This document shows, piece by piece, positions 19,583 to 27,520 of a stretch of 64,000 bases of DNA; within the stretch, counting starts at the first letter, position 1, and every line of letters begins with the position of its first letter. Under the pieces are notes generated by a model. The model saw only the letters and a program-made list of their open reading frames with translations, was not told the DNA's origin and did not search any database. Source of the DNA: Mesorhizobium sp. (GTDB lineage Bacteria; Pseudomonadota; Alphaproteobacteria; Rhizobiales; Rhizobiaceae); NCBI GenBank assembly GCA_004020875.1, contig SAPZ01000005.1:248001-312000 (forward strand). Direction: 5' to 3'. Position numbers and translations under genes: made by a program.

Positions 19583-19603
19583 GACAATCCTACAAAGATT
19601 GTC
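19583..19603. promoter_or_regulatory. LysR-type operator between LysR and hydrolase genes
   Basis: GACAATC (19583-19589) and GATTGTC (19597-19603) form an exact inverted repeat with a 7-bp spacer. This contains the T-N11-A pattern expected of LysR-family sites and sits almost on the LysR start codon, suiting autoregulation. Confidence 0.7.
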
Positions 19604-19689
19604 AAATCATAGTAATTTTCTTCGATAGTTGCCATGCCTAGCTTTGGCTCATCGGAAATCGCGCTGAACGCGCCGAAAGGATGGAGCCA

Positions 19690-20544
19690 ATGGCCGACAC
19701 ACTTCACTTCAAAACGGGCGATGGCGCCCGCATCGCCTACAGGTTGGATGGCCCGGAAGACCGGCCGGTTCTGATGCTGTCCAACTCCATCGCCACGACG
19801 TTCCATATGTGGGATGGCCAGGTTCCCGAACTCGCCAAATCCTTCCGCGTGCTGCGCTATGATTTTCGCGGCCATGGCGGCTCCGATGCCCCGGCCGGCG
19901 CCTATTCGCTCGACCGTCTCGGTCGCGATGTGCTGGAACTGCTCGATTTCCTCGGGCTTGCCCGAATTCACTTCCTTGGCCTGTCGCTTGGAGGTTTTGT
20001 CGGCCAATGGCTGGGCATCCATGCGCCGGAGCGCATCGATCGCCTGATCCTCTCCAACACCTCGCAGCATCTGGGGCCGGCATCCTATTTCGACGAGCAG
20101 ATACTCAACGTGCTTGCGGCGAGCGATCTCTCGGCCACCGCGGACATGTTCATGCGCAACTGGTTCCCGGCCTCGATGCTTGATGGCCAGAGCACGACGG
20201 TCGAGCCATTCCACGCCGCGATCCTGGCCATGTCGCCGCAAGGACTCGCGGGATGCTTCGCCGCCGTCCGCGACGCCGATCTGCGCCGCCCGATTTCCCT
20301 GATCACCGCGCCGACGCTGGTTATCGGCGGCGAGGACGACAAGGTGACTCTGGCGAACCACAGCGAGGCGATCGCGGCGACGATCCCCAGCGCCAAGCTT
20401 CTGCTTCTGCGCGGCGTCCACCTGCTCAATGTCGAGCGGCCAGAGGAATTCATGGAAGCGGTGCTGGGCTTCCTGGGCGCAACTCCCAATGGCGAGGCAA
20501 CTGTGTCCAATCACTTTACCGGCGCCCTGCGAGCGATCGGCTGA
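19690..20544 (+). CDS. Alpha/beta hydrolase, 3-oxoadipate enol-lactonase-like
   Basis: 284 residues from the ATG at 19690, preceded by GGAG; an ATG nine bases earlier is possible. The oxyanion turn LMLSNSIATTFHMWD, the nucleophile elbow GLSLGGFVGQW (Ser99), the acid in GGEDDKV and the histidine in RGVHLLNVE give a complete triad. PcaD enzymes hydrolyse beta-ketoadipate enol-lactone in aromatic degradation. No other pca genes are nearby, so the substrate remains open. Divergent from the LysR gene that probably controls it. Confidence 0.82.
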   Translation: MADTLHFKTGDGARIAYRLDGPEDRPVLMLSNSIATTFHMWDGQVPELAKSFRVLRYDFRGHGGSDAPAGAYSLDRLGRDVLELLDFLGLARIHFLGLSLGGFVGQWLGIHAPERIDRLILSNTSQHLGPASYFDEQILNVLAASDLSATADMFMRNWFPASMLDGQSTTVEPFHAAILAMSPQGLAGCFAAVRDADLRRPISLITAPTLVIGGEDDKVTLANHSEAIAATIPSAKLLLLRGVHLLNVERPEEFMEAVLGFLGATPNGEATVSNHFTGALRAIG

Positions 20545-20646
20545 TGCCGTTCGGGCGATGGCGCCGGGACGACAGGTGACGATTAGCGATCGCCGATCGT
20601 CACCTTGTTGATCCGCCGCGATGGTCGCCTCGAGCCGCTTTTTGCG

Positions 20647-20825
20647 CTAGCGCGGCGGCGGCAGCCGGTGATAGCGCGCGCAGGCCTGGCTCGCCGCCGC
20701 GATCGGCCGCGCCGGCGTGTCGGCCAGCATCACCTTGCGCCCCGCGCCATGGAGGAGGCGCGCCGAATGCAGCGCCACGGCGCGCGGGCGCCGGTTATCA
20801 GGACGGTTCCGTCAGCATTGGGCAT
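20647..20825 (-). pseudogene. Remnant of an ATP-grasp protein N-terminus (frameshifted, truncated)
   Basis: From an ATG at 20825 the reverse strand reads MPNADGTVLITGARAP. The frame then breaks; restoring one base near 20777 gives VALHSARLLHGAGRK, VMLADTPARPIAAASQA and CARYHRLPPPR before a stop at 20647. TGARAPVALHSARLL with LADTP resembles the nucleotide-fold start of carbamoyl-phosphate-synthase-like ATP-grasp proteins. No ATP-grasp body follows. It sits in the gap before the polysaccharide region. Confidence 0.6.
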
Positions 20826-20934
20826 CGGTCATTCGCGGTCGTCGCCGTCGTGAAAAACCGTTGCGCGAAATCGCGGTGCCAATCAATTGTGCTGTTCACG
20901 CCAAGCCGGCCTGGCGCTTGCCTGCACGCAGTGA

Positions 20935-21435
20935 CTAAAGCTTCGCCTTGAAGCGTTTCACCTTCTTGCTTGCGTAGTCGCCATTGCGCAGATCCGATTT
21001 GCCGTGGCGGTCCCTGAACTCGTACCAGTCTCCGCTCGGAGATTTGCGCTGGTAGATCACCTTGCCGGCCTGGCGATGCTCGAAGCAGCTCAAGGAGGTC
21101 TTGGCGCCCCATGAGCCATGCCAGGTTGCCCGGAAACACAGTTTGCCGCTGCCCGGCATGAACCAGATGCCCTCGCCATAGCTCTTTCCACCTTCGGTGG
21201 ACCAGGCAGTAAACTGCCGCTTCGGCACCGCAAAAAACGCGGCTCCATGGTTGCCCCAGCGCCAGGAACGGTTCTTGTAGAGCTGATAGATGCCTTCGTC
21301 AGAGACGGTGGTGGCCTTCGCCGTCTTGTCGCCGATCCTGTGCGCGACCTTGGCCATTGCGGCGTCCTGCAGGCCGATAACAAAAACGGAGCAGGCGAGC
21401 GCCGCTCCGACAAACTTCCCCACTGCGCTCTTCAC
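20935..21435 (-). CDS. Secreted DUF995 family protein (copy 1)
   Basis: 166 residues with a signal peptide (about 1-28, ending AAMAK). The mature part contains the DUF995 layout: IYQLYKNRSWRWGNHGAAFF, then FTAWSTEGGKSYGEGIWF, KLCFRATWHG, and YQRKSPSGDWYEFRDRHGK. Two cysteines (KLCF and LSCF) could pair. DUF995 proteins are common in rhizobia and often lie near polysaccharide genes; their role is unknown. It is a clear paralogue of the gene at 29020. The basic C-terminus ends KVKRFKAKL. Confidence 0.82.
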   Translation of the reverse strand: MKSAVGKFVGAALACSVFVIGLQDAAMAKVAHRIGDKTAKATTVSDEGIYQLYKNRSWRWGNHGAAFFAVPKRQFTAWSTEGGKSYGEGIWFMPGSGKLCFRATWHGSWGAKTSLSCFEHRQAGKVIYQRKSPSGDWYEFRDRHGKSDLRNGDYASKKVKRFKAKL

Positions 21436-21561
21436 GATTTTACTCCAACTGATTTACGCATACGCTTCACCCGCGGCCGAGCCAGCTCGGCCGCAACCCC
21501 ACTTTAACACCATTAGCCGGAAACCCGTCCCGGTTTGGCCGGGACGGGCATGATCACGCCT

Positions 21562-22473
21562 TTATGGCAAGACGTGCTGGGTCACCCGCCAGTCGGGCAG
21601 CCCATAGCCGCCCAGCCACGGCCACACTTCTTTCTGGTTGAAGTAGACGACCGAGGTAAGGGCCGGAAACTCCGCATAGGACTTGCGGGAATCATCCGCC
21701 CATTTCGAGACATAGTCCTGCTTGCCGACATAGCCGAGCTCAGCCACGACGACCGGCTTGTTGAATTTCGCGACACGGTCATAGCCTGGCTTCAGCACCT
21801 CTTCGAAGGTCCGGTCGCGGCCGACCTCGTCATTGTCCTTCTTCTGCAGGCCGAACACCGACAGGCCGATCACGTCGACATAGTTGTCGCCGGGATAGTA
21901 CTTTTCCAGGCCCTCGACGCCCTTGGGCGACCACATGTATTTCGCGGCGGGCGCCACCTTGCGACAGACATCGACCTCGCGCTTGTAGGCGGCGATCCAG
22001 TCCTTTGGCGCCCAGTTGGCCCAGGTGAAGCGGCCATTCGTGTCTTCCATTTCCTGCGCCCAGCGGATGGTGACCGGGCTCTTCATCTGCCCGACGAGGT
22101 TGCAGATCGCCTGCATGTTGGCGTCGTATTTGCCGCTCAATATGCCGTTCTTCAGCTCGGGCGGCGTGATGCGCCAGTCCTTCGACCATGTCCAAGGCTC
22201 GATGGTGATCAGCAGCGAGCGGCCGCGTTGCAGCGCATAGTCGTCCGCCAGCGGCAGTGTCGACAGGTCGACGTCTTCCCAAGGTAGGAACAGTTCCTCG
22301 ATGCTGGCCGACTTGTCGTTGCTGAAATCGCCATACGGATCATAGGAGCCGAACGCCGACGCGGCCGAACTCGTCTTGATCGGATCCGTTCCCGTCTGCG
22401 ATCCCGCCGACGCTGGCAAGGCCACGCCGATCATAAGCGCCGACACAAGCGCTGTTGCTGTGGAGAATTTCAT
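21562..22473 (-). CDS. Secreted glycoside hydrolase, GH26-like (beta-mannanase family)
   Basis: 303 residues from the ATG at 22473, which follows GGAGGCGGGT. The signal peptide ends near ASAGSQ. The (beta/alpha)8 fold of clan GH-A is suggested by SLLITIEPWTWS, VTIRWAQEMEDTNGRFTW (candidate acid/base Glu141), AKYMWSPKG, VDVIGLSVFG and KPVVVAELGYVG (candidate nucleophile Glu245). GH26 enzymes mostly hydrolyse beta-1,4-mannan, some other beta-glucans. Divergent from a cellulose/mannan-synthase-like GT2, it is placed like the BcsZ cellulase beside BcsA, suggesting it trims the polymer made next door. Substrate is inferred. Confidence 0.8.
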   Translation of the reverse strand: MKFSTATALVSALMIGVALPASAGSQTGTDPIKTSSAASAFGSYDPYGDFSNDKSASIEELFLPWEDVDLSTLPLADDYALQRGRSLLITIEPWTWSKDWRITPPELKNGILSGKYDANMQAICNLVGQMKSPVTIRWAQEMEDTNGRFTWANWAPKDWIAAYKREVDVCRKVAPAAKYMWSPKGVEGLEKYYPGDNYVDVIGLSVFGLQKKDNDEVGRDRTFEEVLKPGYDRVAKFNKPVVVAELGYVGKQDYVSKWADDSRKSYAEFPALTSVVYFNQKEVWPWLGGYGLPDWRVTQHVLP

Positions 22474-22964
22474 ACCCGCCTCCATGGGCTTCAGTATCCT
22501 GCCGGACCTTTGAAGCTTGCCACAACGCGCCGACTGAAGCCGGCACGCAAACCCAAATATCGGTTTGCCGACGTGAAATGCGGGTTTTCTGAGCGACTGG
22601 AACCGGCACGTCGAACGCTGTGCCGTCCGTTATTGTGGTCTCTCCAGCCTCTATGGCTGGACCTTGAGACGAGGTCGCCGCGATACTCACAAATTCGCGT
22701 CAACATTACGATATTAACCCTCTCTTATATAAGAGCCTATGCTCGGTGAGAGTCAAGCGCAATTAACCGTTACTTAACCTTATTGCCACCGACATGGTTA
22801 ACCGGGACGGATGGGGGCGCTTGCCCCGAGCAGCCGGCATTGCGTCGCGCCCCGACCGGTGAAGGTCGCGGAGCCGTGGCTGGTTAACCAGTTCCCAACA
22901 AGTATGGTTAACGAAACCCTAATTTTGTTGACTCTGCATTAGCCAAAACTGATTCTGTAGCGGG
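22474..22964. promoter_or_regulatory. 491-bp divergent promoter region with CtrA box and GANTC sites
   Basis: A full CtrA consensus TTAA-CCGTTAC-TTAAC lies at 22763-22778. Further TTAACC-type half-sites are at 22714-22719, 22796-22803, 22882-22889 and 22906-22912; the two GGTTAACC copies are palindromic. GANTC (CcrM methylation) sites occur at 22750-22754, 22930-22934 and 22951-22955. CTTATATAAG at 22725-22734 is an AT-rich palindrome that could sit in a core promoter. The mix of CtrA and GANTC motifs is typical of cell-cycle-controlled alphaproteobacterial promoters. Which gene or genes it controls is inferred from position. Confidence 0.75.
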
Positions 22965-24893
22965 ATGAATGCGTTCGACCGGCTTAGCCGGGCGAGCAGG
23001 GCGGGTAGCATGGGCGTATCTGGGGATGCCGACGTCGGCGGCGGCAAAACGACGTCAATGGGCAAGGCTGACGCGGTTTCGACCGGCCATGGCCCGAAGG
23101 GTCCTTATCTCGTGCCGGTGCTCACGCGGCGCCAGCAATTGATCTTGCGGCTTGGCCTCGCTTCTTGGTTCCTCACCCTGGCTGTCTTCTGGTCGTGGTG
23201 GCTGCGGCCCGAGCATATCGATCATGTCGGGCCCTTTGCCTTCGCTACAATCGTGCTGGCCTGGCTGACCTTGATGCCGATGTATTTCCTGCTCAACGTT
23301 CATGCCTCGAGGAAGTCGTCGAAGCTGCACACGATCCCGAAGCGCTCGCGCGTCGCCATGGTGGTCACCAAGGCGCCGTCGGAGCCTTTCTCCGTGGTGC
23401 AGCGCACATTGGAGGCGATGCTGGCGCAGGACTATCCGCACGACACCTGGCTTGCCGACGAGGATCCGACCGAGGCGACGGTTCGCTGGTGCGACGCCCA
23501 TGGCGTGCTGATTTCGACCAGGCGCGGCCGCGAGGACTACCACCGCAAGACCTGGCCGCGCCGCACGCGCTGCAAGGAAGGCAATCTGGCCTTCTTTTAC
23601 GACCACTATGGCTACGAGCGCTACGACTTCGTCGCTCAGATGGACGCCGATCATGTGCCGTCACCGACCTATCTGAGGGAAATCCTCTATCCGTTCGCTG
23701 ATCCCGGCGTAGGCTATGTCTCGGCGCCTAGCATCTGCGACAACAATGCCGACGAAAGCTGGGCGGCCCGTGGCCGCCTGTTCCCGGAAGGCATGTTCCA
23801 CGGTCCCTTGCAGTCCGGCCACACAGGCGGCGGCGCGCCGCTCTGCATAGGTTCGCACTACGCCGTCAGGACGCGGGCGTTGCGCGAGGCGGGCGGCCTT
23901 GGCCCGGAGCTGGCCGAGGATCATTCTACCTCGATGCTAATCAACGCCGCCGGGTGGCGCGGCGTGCACGCCATAGATGCCATCGCCAATGGCGATGGCC
24001 CGCAGACCTTCGCCGATCTCGTCACCCAGGAGTTCCAGTGGTCGCGCAGCCTGGTGACGATCCTGCTCGAATACACGCCGAAATATTTCGGCAAGCTGAC
24101 ACCGCGGCTGAAGTTCCAGTTCCTGTTCTGCCAGCTCTGGTACCCGCTGTTCGCGGTCTTTGCGCTGATGATGTATGTGATGCCGATCTATGCGCTGGCC
24201 ACCGGGCGCAATTTCGCCAACGTCATGTTCGCCGAATTCGTCCTCTACTATGCGCCGAATTCGGTGGCGCTGGTCGGGCTGGTGATCATGCTCAAGGCCT
24301 TCGGCCTGTCGCGGCCGCTGACGGCGAAGACGCTGAGCTGGGAAGGCACGCTGTTCCTCTTCTTCGCGCGCTGGCCCTGGGTTTTGTGGGGAACGCTGTC
24401 GGCCGTGCGCGATTACGTTACAAAGTCATTCGTCGACTTCCGGGTCACGCCGAAGGGCAGCGGCCCGAAGCATCTCCTGCCCGCACGCGCCTTCGCGCCT
24501 TATGTCGCGCTGGCGATTGGCGCGGCTCTGCCGGTGCTGCTGGTCAAGCATCCGTTCGACGCCACGGGCTTCTACTGGTTCGCCGCCTTCAACGCTTTCC
24601 TTTATGGCCTTCTTGTCGTGGTGATCATTGCCAGGCACGTTCGCGAGAACAGGATTTCACTGCGCGCCAACGCCGCGAAATTCGCCCTGCATGCTTCCCT
24701 TGCGCTGATCGCGCTCGGTGTCCCGCTCGCTGGTTTCTACGATCGCGGGCTCGAGGGTCTCTACGGGCTGCAGCAGGGGGCCGGCGGCCTTCGCGTCGTC
24801 CGGATCGCCTATGTGATTTCCGGCGCCGGCATGGGCGACATCGGCTCGCGCAAGTTCTACTTCGACCCGGGCTGGGACAATAATCCTAGGTAG
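22965..24893 (+). CDS. Processive family-2 glycosyltransferase, cellulose/mannan synthase-like
   Basis: 642 residues. Two membrane segments lie at about 60-112. A cytoplasmic GT-A domain carries ADEDP (165-167), the DxD motif MDADH (227-229), AEDHST (catalytic base Asp319) and QEFQW (355-359), in place of the usual QxxRW. Four to six C-terminal membrane helices follow. This is the BcsA/CslA architecture: synthesis coupled to export of a beta-linked polymer. No PilZ-type RxxxR c-di-GMP motif was noticed. Divergent from the GH26 gene and followed 19 bp later by a broken carbohydrate-binding protein gene. The product is inferred to be a mannan-, glucomannan- or glucan-like surface polymer. Confidence 0.87.
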   Translation: MNAFDRLSRASRAGSMGVSGDADVGGGKTTSMGKADAVSTGHGPKGPYLVPVLTRRQQLILRLGLASWFLTLAVFWSWWLRPEHIDHVGPFAFATIVLAWLTLMPMYFLLNVHASRKSSKLHTIPKRSRVAMVVTKAPSEPFSVVQRTLEAMLAQDYPHDTWLADEDPTEATVRWCDAHGVLISTRRGREDYHRKTWPRRTRCKEGNLAFFYDHYGYERYDFVAQMDADHVPSPTYLREILYPFADPGVGYVSAPSICDNNADESWAARGRLFPEGMFHGPLQSGHTGGGAPLCIGSHYAVRTRALREAGGLGPELAEDHSTSMLINAAGWRGVHAIDAIANGDGPQTFADLVTQEFQWSRSLVTILLEYTPKYFGKLTPRLKFQFLFCQLWYPLFAVFALMMYVMPIYALATGRNFANVMFAEFVLYYAPNSVALVGLVIMLKAFGLSRPLTAKTLSWEGTLFLFFARWPWVLWGTLSAVRDYVTKSFVDFRVTPKGSGPKHLLPARAFAPYVALAIGAALPVLLVKHPFDATGFYWFAAFNAFLYGLLVVVIIARHVRENRISLRANAAKFALHASLALIALGVPLAGFYDRGLEGLYGLQQGAGGLRVVRIAYVISGAGMGDIGSRKFYFDPGWDNNPR

Positions 24894-24912
24894 ATCGCTG
24901 TACGAAGTCCCA

Positions 24913-25603
24913 ATGAAAATGCGCATCCCCTCCCCAAATAACATGCACTTCGCCCGCGCAGGGTCGATCGTGGTCTTCACCGGACTGTTTGCGTGGCTGC
25001 TTCTCAGTGCTTTCCGGAGCAGCGTCGTCGACCCGCAGACAACACTTCAAGGGTTCCTGAAGGCGGTGCCTCTCGGGATAGCCTCAAGCTACTACGATCA
25101 GGTTTTTCTCGCGAGCCTGGCCGAAGTCACGCTGTTGTTCCTTTTGAAGAATCCGTCAGGTTGCACCGCCACCAACCCTGAGTTCGATGCTGCCGGCACC
25201 AGCTATCAAGGACCGCCGACAATCGAGGTCCTGGTCAACGGCAAATCGGTTGGCCGCTATGACATTCCGGTAGGGAGAGCGTCGTTTCGACCCCCAAGGG
25301 TATCATTGCCGAACTGCAGTCAGTGGCGGCACAGACCACGCGGTTCAAGGTCGATATCGGCAGTGTGCCGGATCCGCAGACGATCGAGCTCCGCTTCGTG
25401 AACGATCTTTGGGCGGGTGACGGAAAAGGTGGCGACGGAAACGTATTTATCAAAGATAGATCAAAGTAAACGGACAACTTCAGCCCAGCGTCAAGTTCCG
25501 TGTTGAAGAGAAAGAGGCGGGCTCCATCGACGACATGGGAGTGAGCCTCTACGGCAACGGCTCGTTGTGGTTCAACGGTCCGATTATCGAGGGGTGCGGC
25601 TAA
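24913..25603 (+). pseudogene. Membrane-anchored carbohydrate-binding module protein, broken by two frameshifts
   Basis: The ATG at 24913 begins MKMRIPSPNNMHFARAGSIV with one membrane segment (about 15-33). The first frame includes PPTIEVLVNGKSVGRYDI, then slips near 25272. The next frame gives SVVSTPKGIIAELQSVAA, TTRFKVDIGS and PQTIELRFVNDLWAG, ending at 25469. A third frame gives VNGQLQPSVKFRVEEKEAG to EGCG, stopping at 25603. The joined product of about 230 residues resembles a calcium-dependent xylan-binding (CBM60/36-type) module, whose pattern is FVND, then a D/N-rich loop, then VNG. Its position directly after the synthase suggests it once bound the exported polymer. Confidence 0.7.
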
Positions 25604-25900
25604 AACGCGGTTCTGGACGCAGAGGCATCGGACGTTTCCTGAAGCCAGGGTGCCGAACCGTATATCGTCGTGCGTTGTTCCGCCCGAACTGGCGTCATCG
25701 CAATAGTTCAAGTTTTAATCACATGCGACGCGGTGTTGAAAGACCGCGCTCATCATCTCGTTTGCACGAATTTTAATAAGTTCAATCTAATATTAGCCAC
25801 GATGTGGATGGCGGTCAGCCGTTAGCGGGGCGCGGAAGCCAAGGAAAGAGAAAATATATCCGCGCCAAAAACAACGCGTATTTCGTGGCAGGGGACAACG
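25604..25900. other. 297-bp intergenic region
   Basis: No gene or repeat was recognised. Its last 150 bases are noticeably AT-richer than the surroundings and probably hold the promoter of the lipoprotein gene at 25901. Confidence 0.4.
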
Positions 25901-26305
25901 ATGAACGATTTCATGAATGAAGCAGCGGCCATCGGCAAGAGATACGCCGTCGCGCTTGCCGCTGTCGCACTGGTCTCGATGCTGTCGGGCTGCCAGAGCA
26001 TGGATACGATGAAAACCGGCTCGCTGAGCGTCAAGCCGGCGACAGAGCAACTCGGCAAGAAGATGCACCACGTCAGGAACAGGCAGCTGCATGTGGTCAA
26101 TCGCAAGCCGATGACGCGCATGACCAGGGTGACGCGCGTCAGGGAAGAAGCCTACGCGGCTTTCGTGCGCCCAGAGCGCCTGCACATGCCGGCGCCGGTC
26201 AAGGTTTCCTACAGCCTCGGCAGTGTCGGTCCGCTGCTTGGCCATTCGCCGTGGATCTGCGGCCCGAGTGGCTTCGGCCAGCGCTCGGCTTGCCGGGCGC
26301 GCTGA
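25901..26305 (+). CDS. Small lipoprotein with CGPSGFGQ C-terminus (copy 1)
   Basis: 134 residues. A short hydrophobic segment ends with the lipobox VSMLSGC, so it is probably lipidated at Cys31. The mature part is basic, rich in Met, Arg and Val, with MTRMTRVTRVREEAY. It ends GHSPWICGPSGFGQRSACRAR. The last block recurs in the otherwise different lipoprotein at 32413, pointing to a shared, possibly disulfide-bonded (two Cys) terminal module. GGCAGGGG precedes the start. I do not recognise a named family. It lies between the synthase locus and the GT2-flippase pair. Confidence 0.72.
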   Translation: MNDFMNEAAAIGKRYAVALAAVALVSMLSGCQSMDTMKTGSLSVKPATEQLGKKMHHVRNRQLHVVNRKPMTRMTRVTRVREEAYAAFVRPERLHMPAPVKVSYSLGSVGPLLGHSPWICGPSGFGQRSACRAR

Positions 26306-26431
26306 CCTGCCCAATCCGTCGCCGGGGGGCGTGATCGCGGGGCAAGAGGGCATTTGCGCGCTGAAGGCGCGCTGCCTCTTGCCCTTCGATCGCCCGCCCG
26401 TCGCGGTTCCGACCGACGGACGCCAGCGGGA

Positions 26432-27520
26432 TTACTTCCGGCGCGCCTTCGGCTTTTCGACAACAGCCGGCTTGCTCGGCCATTGCCAGCCGTCGCCTTC
26501 GCCAGGGGCGGGCTGCGGCCGCGCCACATAGGCGAGCGTGCCATTGGCTTCGAGATAGATGCGGGACAGCATTTCGGCCAGCACCCCCGACGTAACTGCC
26601 TGCAGCCCGGCAATCACCAGGAAGAAGCCGGTGATGAGCATCGGCCGCGTGCCGATAGCCTGCCCCCAGAACACCTTGATCGCAAAAAGGTAGGCGAGGA
26701 TCAGCGAACCGATGACGCCGAGCACGATACCGATGCCGCCGAAGAAATGGCCGGGCCTGGTTCGGTAGCGCATGAAGAAGAACATGAAGACGAGGTCGAG
26801 CACGACGCGGAAGGTACGCGAGATGCCATATTTCGACTGGCCGTGGATGCGGGCGTGATGCGTCACCACCTCCTCGGAGATGCGGCGCGGCGTCGTCACT
26901 GTCGCGAGCCACGCCGGGATGAAGCGATGCATTTCGCCATAGAGGCGCACGCTGCGGATGACGCTGCCACGGAACACCTTCAGGCTGCAGCCGTAATCGT
27001 TCAGCCGCACGCCGGTGACGCGCGCGATCAGCCTGTTGGCGATGCGCGAGGGCAGGCGGCGCATCCAGAACCCCTCCTGGCGGTTCTTGCGCCAGCCGGC
27101 GACGAGGTCGAGATCCTCAGTCAGCAGGCGGTAGACCATGCGCGGGATGTCGAAGGGGTCGTTCTGCAGGTCGCCGTCGAGCGTCGCGATGACGTCGCCG
27201 CGCGCGGCGTCGAGGCCGGCCTGCATGGCGGCAGTCTGCTTGTAGTTGCGCACCAGTTCAACGCCATGCACATGCGGCCTGTATTGCGCCGCCAGCCGGC
27301 GGATCTCGGCGGGGGTGGCGTCGGTGCTGCCATCGTCGACCAGCACCACTTCCCACGGCTGGCTGTAGTTTTCCATCGCCTGGTGGATGCGGACGAGCAG
27401 CGGCTCGACATTGTCGGCCTCGTTGTACATCGGGATGACGATGGAGAGCTTGTGCTCGGGCATGACGGCGCCCTCGGGCAGTCCCGATGCGGGGATGGGA
27501 AGCACGTTCATGGCGGTCAT
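26432..27520 (-). CDS. Family-2 glycosyltransferase, dolichol-phosphate-mannose-synthase type
   Basis: 362 residues. The GT-A domain shows LSIVIPMYNEADNVEPLL, VDDGSTDAT (62-65), ATLDGDLQNDP (DxD at 115-117) and the loop GWRKNRQEGFWMRRLPS. Two C-terminal membrane helices (about 255-315) place it with DPM1/ArnC/GtrB enzymes, which load a sugar on undecaprenyl phosphate. The ATG at 27520 overlaps the upstream stop (ATGA), so it is translationally coupled to a flippase-like gene. Together they could build and flip a lipid-linked sugar used to decorate a surface polymer. Confidence 0.88.
   Translation of the reverse strand: MTAMNVLPIPASGLPEGAVMPEHKLSIVIPMYNEADNVEPLLVRIHQAMENYSQPWEVVLVDDGSTDATPAEIRRLAAQYRPHVHGVELVRNYKQTAAMQAGLDAARGDVIATLDGDLQNDPFDIPRMVYRLLTEDLDLVAGWRKNRQEGFWMRRLPSRIANRLIARVTGVRLNDYGCSLKVFRGSVIRSVRLYGEMHRFIPAWLATVTTPRRISEEVVTHHARIHGQSKYGISRTFRVVLDLVFMFFFMRYRTRPGHFFGGIGIVLGVIGSLILAYLFAIKVFWGQAIGTRPMLITGFFLVIAGLQAVTSGVLAEMLSRIYLEANGTLAYVARPQPAPGEGDGWQWPSKPAVVEKPKARRK

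Noticed and set aside
22340..22690. 116-codon minus-strand frame in the GH26 5' region
   Set aside because: Out of frame with the GH26 gene and lacking a ribosome site; the GH26 start with GGAGGCGGGT is far better.
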